Source: Solibacillus faecavium | GTDB lineage: Bacteria; Bacillota; Bacilli; Bacillales_A; Planococcaceae | Reading direction: 5' to 3' | DNA: 64,000 bases | NCBI RefSeq assembly: GCF_014836905.1 | Contig: NZ_JACSPZ010000002.1 | Coordinates: forward strand, 496,001 to 560,000 | Part shown: piece after piece, positions 35,063-42,881 of the stretch | Layout of the letters: each line of letters starts with the position of its first letter | How positions within the stretch are numbered: position 1 is the first letter of the stretch | Made by a program: the position numbers and the translations under genes | Notes under the pieces: generated by a model | The model's database searches: none | What the model saw: the letters and a program-made list of their open reading frames with translations, nothing else | What the model was told of the DNA's origin: nothing

Positions 35063-36310
35063 GTGAAACTTACGAAAGAAGAGAAATCGTGGATATTGTA
35101 TGATTGTGGGAATTCAGCTTATTCAATAGCCATTACAACTGCCCTGTTTCCAATTGTCTTTGGTATGTTTAATGGGGTAAATAATATGGACTTGGGGTAC
35201 TTTAATTCACTTGCCAGTATATTTGTTGCTGTACTTAGCCCCATTTTAGGAGCATTTGCAGATTACAAAGATAAGAAAAAACGTTTCTTCACCTTTTTTG
35301 CATTAGTCGGTATTATTTCTACTCTTTCCTTTACATTTATTTCACCTGAAAGTGGACAATGGCAGCTATTAATTGTCATGTACATTTTATCCTGCATTGG
35401 TTTTGCCGGAGCAAATATTTTCTATGATTCTTTCTTAGTTGATGTTACGACAGATGAAAAGATGGATAAAGTATCCTCATCCGGTTTTGCATTCGGCTAC
35501 ATTTCAAGCGTCATCCCTTTTGGAATTAGTTTAGCCGTTATTTTCGTAATGGGAATGGATGAAGCGATTGGCTATCAAATCGGTTTTTGTATTACAGCAT
35601 TATGGTGGGGATTACTGACAATCCCGATGATTCGTGATGTGAAGCAGCGTCATTATATCGAACCAGAACCAAATCCGGTTGGTAACAGCTTTAAACGATT
35701 AGGTCAGACGTTTTTAAACATTAAAGATTATAAAATCGTATTCTTATTTTTAATCGCCTATTTCTGCTATATCGATGGAGTCGATACGATTATTAAAATG
35801 GTAGTACCTTATGCAACGAGCGTTTTAGGACCAGATAGTTTAAATACATTTATGCTATTAGGAATTTTACTCGTCATTCAAATTGTTGCTTTTCCATTTG
35901 CCCTTCTCTATGGTTCTCTTGCTAAAAAATATTCCACACGCTCGATGATTATTGCCGGTATTACGACATATATGGTTGTATGTATTGCGGCATTTTTCAT
36001 ATCTGAAATGTGGCATATCTTTGTGCTTGGGATTATGATTGGCTCTGCGCAAGGCGGAATTCAGGCCCTTAGCCGATCGTACTATGGAAAAATTATACCG
36101 AAAGAACGATCGAACGAATTTTTCGGCTTTTATAATATTTTCGGCAAGTTCGCTGCGATTATCGGTCCCTTTTTAATGGCATTGACAACTACATTAACAG
36201 GTGAAGCAAGATATAGTATTTTATCAATTATTCCATTATTTATTATCGGTCTCATCGTATTCCTCATGCTTCCAAAAGATGTAGGTCAACAAACAAGAAC
36301 AGTAAGGTGA
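35063..36310 (+). CDS. UMF1/Atg22-type MFS transporter
   Basis: The 415-residue protein has 12 helices and the features of the bacterial UMF1 family. The N-terminus is EEKSWILYDCGNSAYSIAITT. Loop 2-3 is GAFADYKDKKKRFF. The family box is GGIQALSRSYYGKIIPKERSNEFFGFYNIFGKFAAIIGP (quoted by its ends GGIQALSRSYY and FAAIIGP). Its stop is 4 bases before the next ATG, so it pairs with a phosphodiesterase. The transported substrate is unknown; coupling suggests import of a product of that enzyme. Confidence 0.88.
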   Translation: MKLTKEEKSWILYDCGNSAYSIAITTALFPIVFGMFNGVNNMDLGYFNSLASIFVAVLSPILGAFADYKDKKKRFFTFFALVGIISTLSFTFISPESGQWQLLIVMYILSCIGFAGANIFYDSFLVDVTTDEKMDKVSSSGFAFGYISSVIPFGISLAVIFVMGMDEAIGYQIGFCITALWWGLLTIPMIRDVKQRHYIEPEPNPVGNSFKRLGQTFLNIKDYKIVFLFLIAYFCYIDGVDTIIKMVVPYATSVLGPDSLNTFMLLGILLVIQIVAFPFALLYGSLAKKYSTRSMIIAGITTYMVVCIAAFFISEMWHIFVLGIMIGSAQGGIQALSRSYYGKIIPKERSNEFFGFYNIFGKFAAIIGPFLMALTTTLTGEARYSILSIIPLFIIGLIVFLMLPKDVGQQTRTVR

Positions 36311-36314
36311 TTAT

Positions 36315-37598
36315 ATGACACAAAAAAGTAAATATGTCATCGTCGTTTCGTACGACGCTTTTTCCATCGATAACTGGGAAAGCGCAAAGTCGAAATCGAA
36401 TTTGGCAAAGTTAATTGAAAATGGTGCTTCCACAAATTTAGTAAAAAGTGTGTATCCGACCCTCACCTATGTTATTCACAGTTCGTATGTGACGGGTATG
36501 TATCCAGATAAACACGGTGTATTTCATAATAATCCGTTCCAGCCTTTCGTGCCTGAAAGCGAACAAAACTGGCATTGGTTCAGGAAGGATATTCAAGCGC
36601 CAACTGTGTATGAGGCCGCTCATAAAAAGGGTCTTACAACAGCAGGATTATTATGGCCAGTAACAGGAAAAGCACAAATCAATTACAATATTCCTGAAAT
36701 TAAAGCAGTCAAAAATGAAAACCAGGCATTAAAGATTTTGAAAAGCGGAAGTAAATTATTCACGCTCCAGATGGAATTAAAATACGGCAAAATCAGACAA
36801 GGAATTAACCAACCTAATTTGGATGACTTCACAACAGTTTGTGCAGTCGATACAATTAAAAAGAAAAAGCCCAATTTACTGCTTATGCATTTAATCGATT
36901 TGGATGATTCAAAGCACTTGCACGGTACACAAGGGGCACATATTGAACAAGTCATCGATCGTATGGATCGGCGTATCGGTGATTTAGTTCAGGCGACAAA
37001 AGATGCCGGCATTTATGATGAAACGACTTTTATAATTGTTGGGGATCATAGCCAGCTTGATGTTCAATATAAAGTGTATTTAAATCGGTTATTTTATGAA
37101 GAGGGTCTAATTTATGAGCAGCATGGAGCATGGCATTGGCGTGCCTATGTGCAAGGTGCTGGTGGCGCTGCCTATTTGCATGTGCAACCAGGAGATTCCG
37201 ATGCGGAAAGAATTGCTCTTTCCATTTTACAAGATGCAAAGCAACATGAATCCTATGGCATAGAAGCCATTTTAAGTACACAAGAGCTGAACGAACTCCA
37301 TGTAAATAATCAATTCCGTTTTATGATTGAAGCAAAGGAAGGCTACTCTTTTGGAGATGACCACTTACAGGAAGCGATTATTGATTTACATGCACAAGGT
37401 AAAAAATACGCAACACATGGTTATTTACCATCTAAAGCGAATTATACGAGTAATTTAATTATTTCAGGTAATCAGGTCATTGCCGGCACTGATATTGGTG
37501 AAGTAAGTGTTGTCGACATTGGTCCTACAATTGCACATATATTAAATCTTGATTTACCTAATACAGATGGCCGGGCGTTAACCGAAATATTTAAGTGA
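36315..37598 (+). CDS. Alkaline phosphatase superfamily phosphodiesterase/nucleotide pyrophosphatase
   Basis: The 427-residue enzyme begins VIVVSYDAFSIDNW (first metal Asp). The nucleophile is a Thr in VYPTLTYVIHSSYVTG, and the Zn ligands are seen in LMHLIDLDDSKHLHG and FIIVGDHSQLDV. This is the type I phosphodiesterase/nucleotide pyrophosphatase pattern. No signal peptide is seen, so it is probably cytosolic. It follows the UMF1 transporter by 4 bases and ends at a terminator. The substrate may be a phosphodiester or nucleotide sugar. Confidence 0.85.
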   Translation: MTQKSKYVIVVSYDAFSIDNWESAKSKSNLAKLIENGASTNLVKSVYPTLTYVIHSSYVTGMYPDKHGVFHNNPFQPFVPESEQNWHWFRKDIQAPTVYEAAHKKGLTTAGLLWPVTGKAQINYNIPEIKAVKNENQALKILKSGSKLFTLQMELKYGKIRQGINQPNLDDFTTVCAVDTIKKKKPNLLLMHLIDLDDSKHLHGTQGAHIEQVIDRMDRRIGDLVQATKDAGIYDETTFIIVGDHSQLDVQYKVYLNRLFYEEGLIYEQHGAWHWRAYVQGAGGAAYLHVQPGDSDAERIALSILQDAKQHESYGIEAILSTQELNELHVNNQFRFMIEAKEGYSFGDDHLQEAIIDLHAQGKKYATHGYLPSKANYTSNLIISGNQVIAGTDIGEVSVVDIGPTIAHILNLDLPNTDGRALTEIFK

Positions 37599-37608
37599 TG
37601 ACTTCTTT

Positions 37609-37643
37609 AAGCCGTTTGTCATTTTACTGATAGACGGCTTTTC
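37609..37643 (+). terminator. Terminator of the UMF1/phosphodiesterase operon
   Basis: AAGCCGT-N18-ACGGCTT is followed by TTCAACTT, 11 bases after the stop. Confidence 0.78.
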
Positions 37644-37675
37644 AACTTAACCAAAATTGCGAGGTAACTAACTAT

Positions 37676-38431
37676 ATGTTAATAAATGAATTCAGTGATA
37701 ATCTCTCTAAATACAAACTACCGGAAGAATATGACGAGACTTATAAAAATTACACAGCAGATTTAGATTTTATCAAGGCTCATTTAGGAGAAAACAAGAG
37801 CGCCATTATTGAACTTGCTTGTGGTACAGGACGCTTGGCCATCCCATTAGCAAAAAAAGGTCATATGGTTTATGGTGTTGATATTGATCAAGGTATGCTG
37901 GATTTCGCACGGAAAAAGGCCCTTAGCGAAGATGTTGATATTCATTTGAGTGTACAAGACTGCACACAATTGAACTTACCGATTACATCCAATTTTATTT
38001 ATATGACCGGTAATTCATTTCAACATTTCTTAACGAATGAAAGCCAGGATGCTCTTTTTATATCAGTCAAAAAGCATTTAAACCCAGGTGGCGAATTTCT
38101 ATTTGATACGCGAAATCCGATTCTCCATGAACTTGCGAAAGACGAAATTTATGAGGAATCTATAGAGAAAAATGGTGAAACATTCACCGTCGTAAATCAG
38201 GAAAAGTATGATCCATTAACACAAGTTTTACATTGTACTTCCACCTATAAATCTACACAAAACGAATATGTAGATAGTATTAATTTAAGATATACATATC
38301 CAATAGAAATGAAACGGCTTTTAGAGCAGCATGGATTTGAACTGATTCATCTTTATGGTTCCTGGACAAAAGCAAGCTTTAATGCAAATAGCATTTCGAT
38401 GGTGATTCATGCAAAGTTAAAGGAAGTTTAA
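37676..38431 (+). CDS. Class I SAM-dependent methyltransferase
   Basis: The 251-residue methyltransferase has motif I IIELACGTGRLAIPLAKKG (about 44-62), an acidic loop VYGVDIDQGML, motif NFIYMTGNSFQHFL and LNPGGEFLFDTRNP. A GAGG site precedes ATG. It stands alone between a terminator and the repeat-rich region. The methyl acceptor is unknown; small-molecule acceptors are usual for this type. Confidence 0.85.
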   Translation: MLINEFSDNLSKYKLPEEYDETYKNYTADLDFIKAHLGENKSAIIELACGTGRLAIPLAKKGHMVYGVDIDQGMLDFARKKALSEDVDIHLSVQDCTQLNLPITSNFIYMTGNSFQHFLTNESQDALFISVKKHLNPGGEFLFDTRNPILHELAKDEIYEESIEKNGETFTVVNQEKYDPLTQVLHCTSTYKSTQNEYVDSINLRYTYPIEMKRLLEQHGFELIHLYGSWTKASFNANSISMVIHAKLKEV

Positions 38432-38499
38432 TACGGGTGCCTAAACCATTATTCTCCTTGGGGGAAATGGATTTTTTTCGCTGGCATAAAAAATTTATT

Positions 38500-38757
38500 A
38501 TCATTCCGGGACGCTATCCGCGGGCACGGCTTTACACGAACGTCTCAGGCGTCGGTGCTCCTGCGATTACTCGTCGCATAAATAATTGCTCCTGCGATTA
38601 CTCGTCGCATAAATAATTGCTCCTGCGGTTACTCGTCGCATAAATAATTGCTCCTGCGGTTACTCGTCGCAAAATAAATTTTGCTGTTCCCGCAGGAAGC
38701 TTTGCTTGTAGCGAAAGGCGTTAGCCGTCAGCTATACTCGCCCTCCATTCCAATCAA
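38500..38757. repeat. GC-rich dispersed intergenic repeat of Bacillaceae type
   Basis: GGGACGCTATCCGCGGGCAC begins a GC-rich element. It includes CTCCTGCG, a TTCCCGCAGGAAGC arm and an end near CCATTCCAATCAATTTTT. From memory this pattern recurs between genes in Bacillus-group genomes and folds into a long hairpin. Here its centre is expanded by four tandem 31-bp units (38557-38680). No coding potential is seen. Confidence 0.7.
38557..38680. repeat. Four tandem 31-bp repeats
   Basis: Units start at 38557, 38588, 38619 and 38650, each beginning GCTCCTGCGRTTACTCGTCG and ending in an AT-rich CATAAATAATT. Units 1-2 have A and units 3-4 have G at position 10, and the last unit varies at its end. 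There is no spacer between units. Confidence 0.92.
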
Positions 38758-38789
38758 TTTTTAAAGTATCCGTTTTTTAATTGGTGCTG

Positions 38790-38880
38790 TTAAAAAAAAT
38801 TTGAATTATATATTCCTCAAATAAAGTTTAATAATTAGGACTCACAAAGACTATTGCATCTGACTTTAATCTCCTCGGGT
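38790..38880 (-). pseudogene. Decayed C-terminal fragment of a LysR regulator
   Basis: On the minus strand the text reads S-L-C-E-S-stop-LLNFI-stop-G-I-YNSN. It matches the end of the intact LysR gene at 47334 (ESEQLLPLLNFIREKYNSNL). The DNA similarity continues into the 3' flank (about 38779-38833 against 47322-47375). In-frame stops show it is dead. It is probably what is left of a duplicated LysR gene. Confidence 0.65.
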
Positions 38881-38978
38881 ATTATTTAAGCGATGATTCT
38901 ACAATTAATAGCATCCTCTACGTGTTTAGGAATCTCTATACGTCTGCTATTTTCTAAATATCAGAGCGCAAATTAATT

Positions 38979-39133
38979 TTTACAGCCACTCAATAATAGG
39001 TGGAGTAAACGTTTCGGGAATCATTGGAGAAGGCAAACTTCCAGTATGATTTGTTAAACCAAATGACGCACCATCTATATCAATCCAATCTTATTCTCTA
39101 ACATTAGGGATTTCGCCAATAAAATGATAGTCA
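38979..39133 (-). pseudogene. Fragment of an unidentified gene
   Basis: One minus-strand frame reads DYHFIGEIPNVRE, a stop, then DWIDIDGASFGLTNHTGSLP and PSPMIPETFTPPIIEWL before a stop. The composition is protein-like but there is no start and one internal TAA. It directly abuts the stop of the DUF5071-like gene. The parent family is not recognised. Confidence 0.5.
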
Positions 39134-39595
39134 TTACGCATCACGCGCATAGGTTTCTTCCATTGCATCAAACACGGTTCCGTCTCGAAAATCTGCTCGA
39201 TCCATCTGTAATCGCTCGCATACGGCATATAAAAACCAAAGCCATTGTTCATCCTGCTCTATCATTGCTTGCTTTCCACCCGCTTCTAAAAATGGTGTGA
39301 CGATTTGCTTTTCAAGTGTTTGAAAATATTGTACGGCGTCTTCTGCCCCTGGCCAGTTCAAATCTTGAAACAGTTCGACCATGTTTGGAAAAGCCGCGAT
39401 ATTGTAAGGGTAACCGATTTCCATCACGACTTTTACGCTATTTTGCCAGTAGCTTTTTCCGTACGTTGGAAAAACGCTGGCCAGTTGGTTGAGTGGCATA
39501 TTTGCGACGAGCCAGTTTATTGCGTCCTGCTGTGTCTCTTCTGGTAAATGCCAATGCAATTCATTAACGTAATGCTTTATTTCCTCTCGATTCAT
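39134..39595 (-). CDS. DUF5071-like protein
   Basis: The 153-residue soluble protein has HWHLPEETQQDAINWL near the N-terminus. A core VKVVMEIGYPYNIAAFPNMV and LFQDLNWPGAEDAVQYF follows, the pattern of DUF5071 (LxxLGYP..xPxLxxWLxDxNWPxA). ATG 39595 overlaps the upstream TPR gene stop as ATGA and has GAGGAG upstream. It is the last gene of a four-gene operon of small uncharacterised proteins. The function is unknown. Confidence 0.7.
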   Translation of the reverse strand: MNREEIKHYVNELHWHLPEETQQDAINWLVANMPLNQLASVFPTYGKSYWQNSVKVVMEIGYPYNIAAFPNMVELFQDLNWPGAEDAVQYFQTLEKQIVTPFLEAGGKQAMIEQDEQWLWFLYAVCERLQMDRADFRDGTVFDAMEETYARDA

Positions 39596-40929
39596 GTTGT
39601 CATCTCCTCGTATTCTAGATGCCCATGCTGCGGGCATCCAAATAGCTGACATCCACCGTCTGGGTACATATCATATTCAAATGGCGGCACAACACCTTGT
39701 TCAAGTCGTAAAAGCAGCATTTCAAGCACTTTGAGCTGCTTATTACACTCAATTAGGCACTCATCACGGTCCTGCGCCGACCAGTGCTCATCTAGCTCTC
39801 TTTGTCGCTCCTCTACGATTTCTTCTTTTTTCTGCTGAATTGCTTGAAGAATGACCTTTTGGCAAGTTTTGAAATCTTCCAGTTGCCAGAGCGTATATGC
39901 ATAGCGACTCACAATATAGGGCGTCACATAATATTGGTTCCACTCTTTTTCAAATTGCACACGTGCCTCAGCAAAGCAGCCTAACTCGATATACACATCA
40001 GCCATTTCAATTGCACCCGTATAATCACTCGATTCCTCATTCCAATTGTCTAAAAGTGCCTTGGCCTTCTCCGTTTGACCTGCATGAATCCAGCATACGA
40101 CCTCATGTAGTTGGGTTAAACCCGAATCACCTTCGCAATTTGAAAATGTTTTGGCAGCTTGCTCGAATTCACCAAGATGAAAATATGTGATGGCTAAATT
40201 GTACGTCGCTTCCGCTGTTTGCTGAAAATGAAGTGCCTGCTGTAAATAGAGCTTCGCTTCCACGTATTGCTTGTTATGCAAAGCGATCTCTCCAAGCATC
40301 ATGTACGGGAACGAAGACTGCGGTTGTAACGAAAGCACTTGCTCTAACAACTGCCTTGCTGCCTCTCTGTCTTCTTCCTCACGCAGTATATACCATGCTA
40401 AATTGTTTAAGCTCTGAACAGAAGGGCTTTCATTCGCTAAGTTTTTAATGAGCGCAAATGCCTCGTCATATTCGTTTTGCTCTAACAGAATGAGCGCTCG
40501 CGTATTTTCTGTAACGAGGCCTTTTATTATGTCGTCCAGTCGCTCAGCGTATCCGATTCGGTGCAAAGCTATGCTTAACTCGATTAAAAATCCAAGAACC
40601 GCTTTTTTAACTGTTCCCTCTGATAATTCACCTAGCTTTTGACGTCTAATCGGTGAATGGACGAGCACGCCTTGTTCCTGCACAAAAAAACGTAGCAACG
40701 CTTCGTCACAATCAATCGAATCATATGTAAAATCACTTAATTGCCCATTGACTGCCAAACGTAACCATTTCCCAAGCTGAATCGCTAACTCTACGATGTT
40801 GACATTCTTTTCAGAAAAATAGAGCTCACCATTTACGTAAATTTCTACATCACCCTCGATATAGCCGTTATCAAATGCCCATTGATTATTATTTAGATGC
40901 TCGCCTTCATGCTGGAATAGAAACTTCAT
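39592..40929 (-). CDS. TPR-repeat protein
   Basis: The 445-residue protein has an N-terminal unknown domain (1-130). At least five TPR-like helix pairs follow (about 165-370), with units such as SFPYMMLGEIALHNKQYVEA and AEATYNLAITYFHLGEFEQA. The C-terminus has GCQLFGCPQHGH, possibly a small metal site (two Cys, two His). ATG 40929 overlaps the DUF3916 stop as ATGA. It is probably a scaffold for protein binding. Confidence 0.72.
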   Translation of the reverse strand: MKFLFQHEGEHLNNNQWAFDNGYIEGDVEIYVNGELYFSEKNVNIVELAIQLGKWLRLAVNGQLSDFTYDSIDCDEALLRFFVQEQGVLVHSPIRRQKLGELSEGTVKKAVLGFLIELSIALHRIGYAERLDDIIKGLVTENTRALILLEQNEYDEAFALIKNLANESPSVQSLNNLAWYILREEEDREAARQLLEQVLSLQPQSSFPYMMLGEIALHNKQYVEAKLYLQQALHFQQTAEATYNLAITYFHLGEFEQAAKTFSNCEGDSGLTQLHEVVCWIHAGQTEKAKALLDNWNEESSDYTGAIEMADVYIELGCFAEARVQFEKEWNQYYVTPYIVSRYAYTLWQLEDFKTCQKVILQAIQQKKEEIVEERQRELDEHWSAQDRDECLIECNKQLKVLEMLLLRLEQGVVPPFEYDMYPDGGCQLFGCPQHGHLEYEEMTT

Positions 40930-41381
40930 CGCTTTTCGTCCCTTTCCGTATAGCAAATAATTACTTGCTCATCTTCTTCGATAAACTGCCGCCCGACCCA
41001 GTGGCTATAAGAAACTGGAAATGTGGCTTTCTCCTCACGCCAGCTCCCTGTTGCGATTTGCCTTGTGAAAAATTCATCATAGGCCTGCCCATACTCAAAC
41101 ACAATGATTTGTGAATACCACATTTGTTGTGGAAACAGTAGCACTACGATTTTATATGTGTCATGCGGCTTTTGTTGTAATAACGCTGTTGCACTGTTTA
41201 ATAAAAATCGTGCTATACTTGCGCTTTCTTTCGGACGTAACGCTTCTATGAAAGCCTGACTAGCCGGTAACTTCATTACGTGCAATTCATTGTAATACGT
41301 CTGTGGAAATACACGTGTTGCCTCGATTAATCTTTGCTCAATCATACACAGCTTTCTTTTCTTACCCCTAACTTTTTTCAT
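40926..41381 (-). CDS. DUF3916-family protein
   Basis: The 151-residue protein starts MKKVRGKKRKL. The DUF3916 pattern includes FPQTYYNELHVMKLPASQAFI, then YKIVVLLFPQQMWYSQIIVF and FFTRQIATGSW. AAAGGAG lies 6 bases before ATG. It is the second gene of the minus-strand operon, 11 bases after DUF6188. The function is unknown. Confidence 0.75.
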   Translation of the reverse strand: MKKVRGKKRKLCMIEQRLIEATRVFPQTYYNELHVMKLPASQAFIEALRPKESASIARFLLNSATALLQQKPHDTYKIVVLLFPQQMWYSQIIVFEYGQAYDEFFTRQIATGSWREEKATFPVSYSHWVGRQFIEEDEQVIICYTERDEKR

Positions 41382-41392
41382 AAGTAGCTCCT

Positions 41393-41809
41393 TTATTCAA
41401 ATAACGTCAATTGCTCCCCAGGTCCTGCTACGATTAACATGATATCATCGTCCACTTGCGCTTGTAATTGCCAGCCCTCAAATTGATCATTATCTCCAAT
41501 CACTTCTAGCTGCATTCCTGATACAAATTGAAGGCAAAGATTGTTCGGTAGTAATAATTGAACTGACGAAACTTTCTGATGAGCGAGTGCAGTCAAATAC
41601 AATAATTTATCGTTTGCCTCCCGTTTCACAACGTTTGTCTCACCATTTTGCGTCAACTTAAACGTTCCTTCAATTCGGAGTGTCACTTCATCATAGCAAC
41701 TATTGCTTGTTGAAAACTGTATGACAGGTCCCCAAAAATGAAGACTATCGATTGTTTTATGTAGAAAGCATTTTTCCATTAAATGCTGTATATGTATATG
41801 TTCCGTCAT
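41393..41809 (-). CDS. DUF6188-like protein
   Basis: The 138-residue beta-rich protein has SLHFWGPVIQFSTSNSC, LRIEGTF and a C-terminal GWQLQAQVDDDIMLIVAGPGEQLTLFE half described by its ends. It resembles DUF6188 proteins, which often sit among immunity-like genes. ATG 41809 has AAGGAG 7 bases upstream and heads the operon. The family call was made by eye. Confidence 0.6.
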   Translation of the reverse strand: MTEHIHIQHLMEKCFLHKTIDSLHFWGPVIQFSTSNSCYDEVTLRIEGTFKLTQNGETNVVKREANDKLLYLTALAHQKVSSVQLLLPNNLCLQFVSGMQLEVIGDNDQFEGWQLQAQVDDDIMLIVAGPGEQLTLFE

Positions 41810-41898
41810 CTTTAGTCTCCTTTTTAACAATCTCGAATTACTTAAAACAAAAATGCTTATAAATGGATGCATCCCCATAACATGCAGTGGCCGCCTAA

Positions 41899-42087
41899 AA
41901 TAAGGGAAGATTTTACCGTTATTTGAAGGATGGGGCTCATTTAGGGGGAAATAAGGGACCGTTTTACCGTTATTTTAAATAAAATCCTGAAATTTCGTGT
42001 TTTGTAGGTCAATAACGGAATTTTCTTCCCTTAATTTGACCATTCTTTATGTCATTTTCAAAATAACAGAAATTCCTTCCGCTATTT
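41899..42087 (+). repeat. Dispersed four-hairpin intergenic repeat, copy C
   Basis: Units lie at about 41899-41924, 41950-41975, 42011-42036 and 42062-42087, collinear with copy B. Between them runs shared spacer sequence such as the GGCTCATTT and ATTTCGTGTTTT stretches. It lies upstream of the DUF6188 operon. Confidence 0.88.
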
Positions 42088-42489
42088 ATCTCATTAACAA
42101 TTCAATCTCCAAAAGCTTTGTAGCCACATCGCCCGGAATGTTGTACAACGGACGCGAGCTTTAAAGACACTTGCTTCAACGCGTTTTCCCGTAGTGAAAT
42201 TTATTATTTCAATTTTGTATCTCCAACTTATTCCATAAATAAATTGGATTTTGCTTACTTAAATGGTCCCACATAGGCAAAATTTCTCATCATCATATAC
42301 CTTCACCACGCAAGTATAACATTATAAGAGGAAATTAAACGTGAACAGTCAAGAGCGGCGAAGCACTTGCCCACATATAACAACGCTTACCTATCGAAGA
42401 ACCACAAGGAATTCAGAAATATCTATACATATCAAAATAGGACACACCTACAAGCCTTTCACTTGCATAGTAGTCCTATTTATCTTTCA

Positions 42490-42759
42490 TTATTTTGAAC
42501 GGATCGTTTTGACAAGTAGGGCAGTAGCAATTGCAACAATGACAAAACCGCTATACATAAATAGCTCTAAATCCAACACAGTTTGATACATAAGGAAAAA
42601 TAAAATAATTTCTACCATCGTCATCACCCATCCTGCAATGGTTAATGGATACTTATTTTTCCTTAAAGCTATAATTAATTGTATGATAATGATATTTGGT
42701 GCGATCTGAATGCCTGCTGCTATTAAATAATTTTCTTTGCTTTTAATAAATCTTGTTTG
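42490..42759 (-). pseudogene. Start-less fragment of a small membrane protein gene
   Basis: An open minus-strand frame of about 89 codons encodes three hydrophobic helices. It contains NYLIAAGIQIAPNIIIIQLI, PLTIAGWVMTMVEIILFFLM and GFVIVAIATALLVKTIRSK before TAA. An upstream TAG bounds it and no ATG, GTG or TTG with a ribosome site precedes the first helix. It is most likely a 5'-truncated gene. The rest of the 680-base gap to the left holds only repeat copy C. Confidence 0.5.
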
Positions 42760-42792
42760 CTAACGGAAGATCTCCATGTGTGAATAAGATGG

Positions 42793-42815
42793 GCAACAAC
42801 TATCCATATTGTTGC
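42793..42815. other. Hairpin downstream of the ABC exporter
   Basis: GCAACAA-N9-TTGTTGC is a perfect 7-bp stem about 65 bases after the exporter stop (minus strand). It lacks a T tract. Confidence 0.5.
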
Positions 42816-42881
42816 TCATTTAAATGACCATACCATCATGTTAATTCAACTCTTCCACGCCATTTATTTTAAAAATAATGT

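Noticed and set aside
38557-38680. CRISPR-like array
   Set aside because: The 31-bp units are directly adjacent with no unique spacers and no cas genes are present; this is a tandem repeat inside an intergenic element.
42341-42586. Plus-strand open frame of 81 codons
   Set aside because: No family-like sequence and it overlaps, in antisense, the more convincing membrane-protein remnant.
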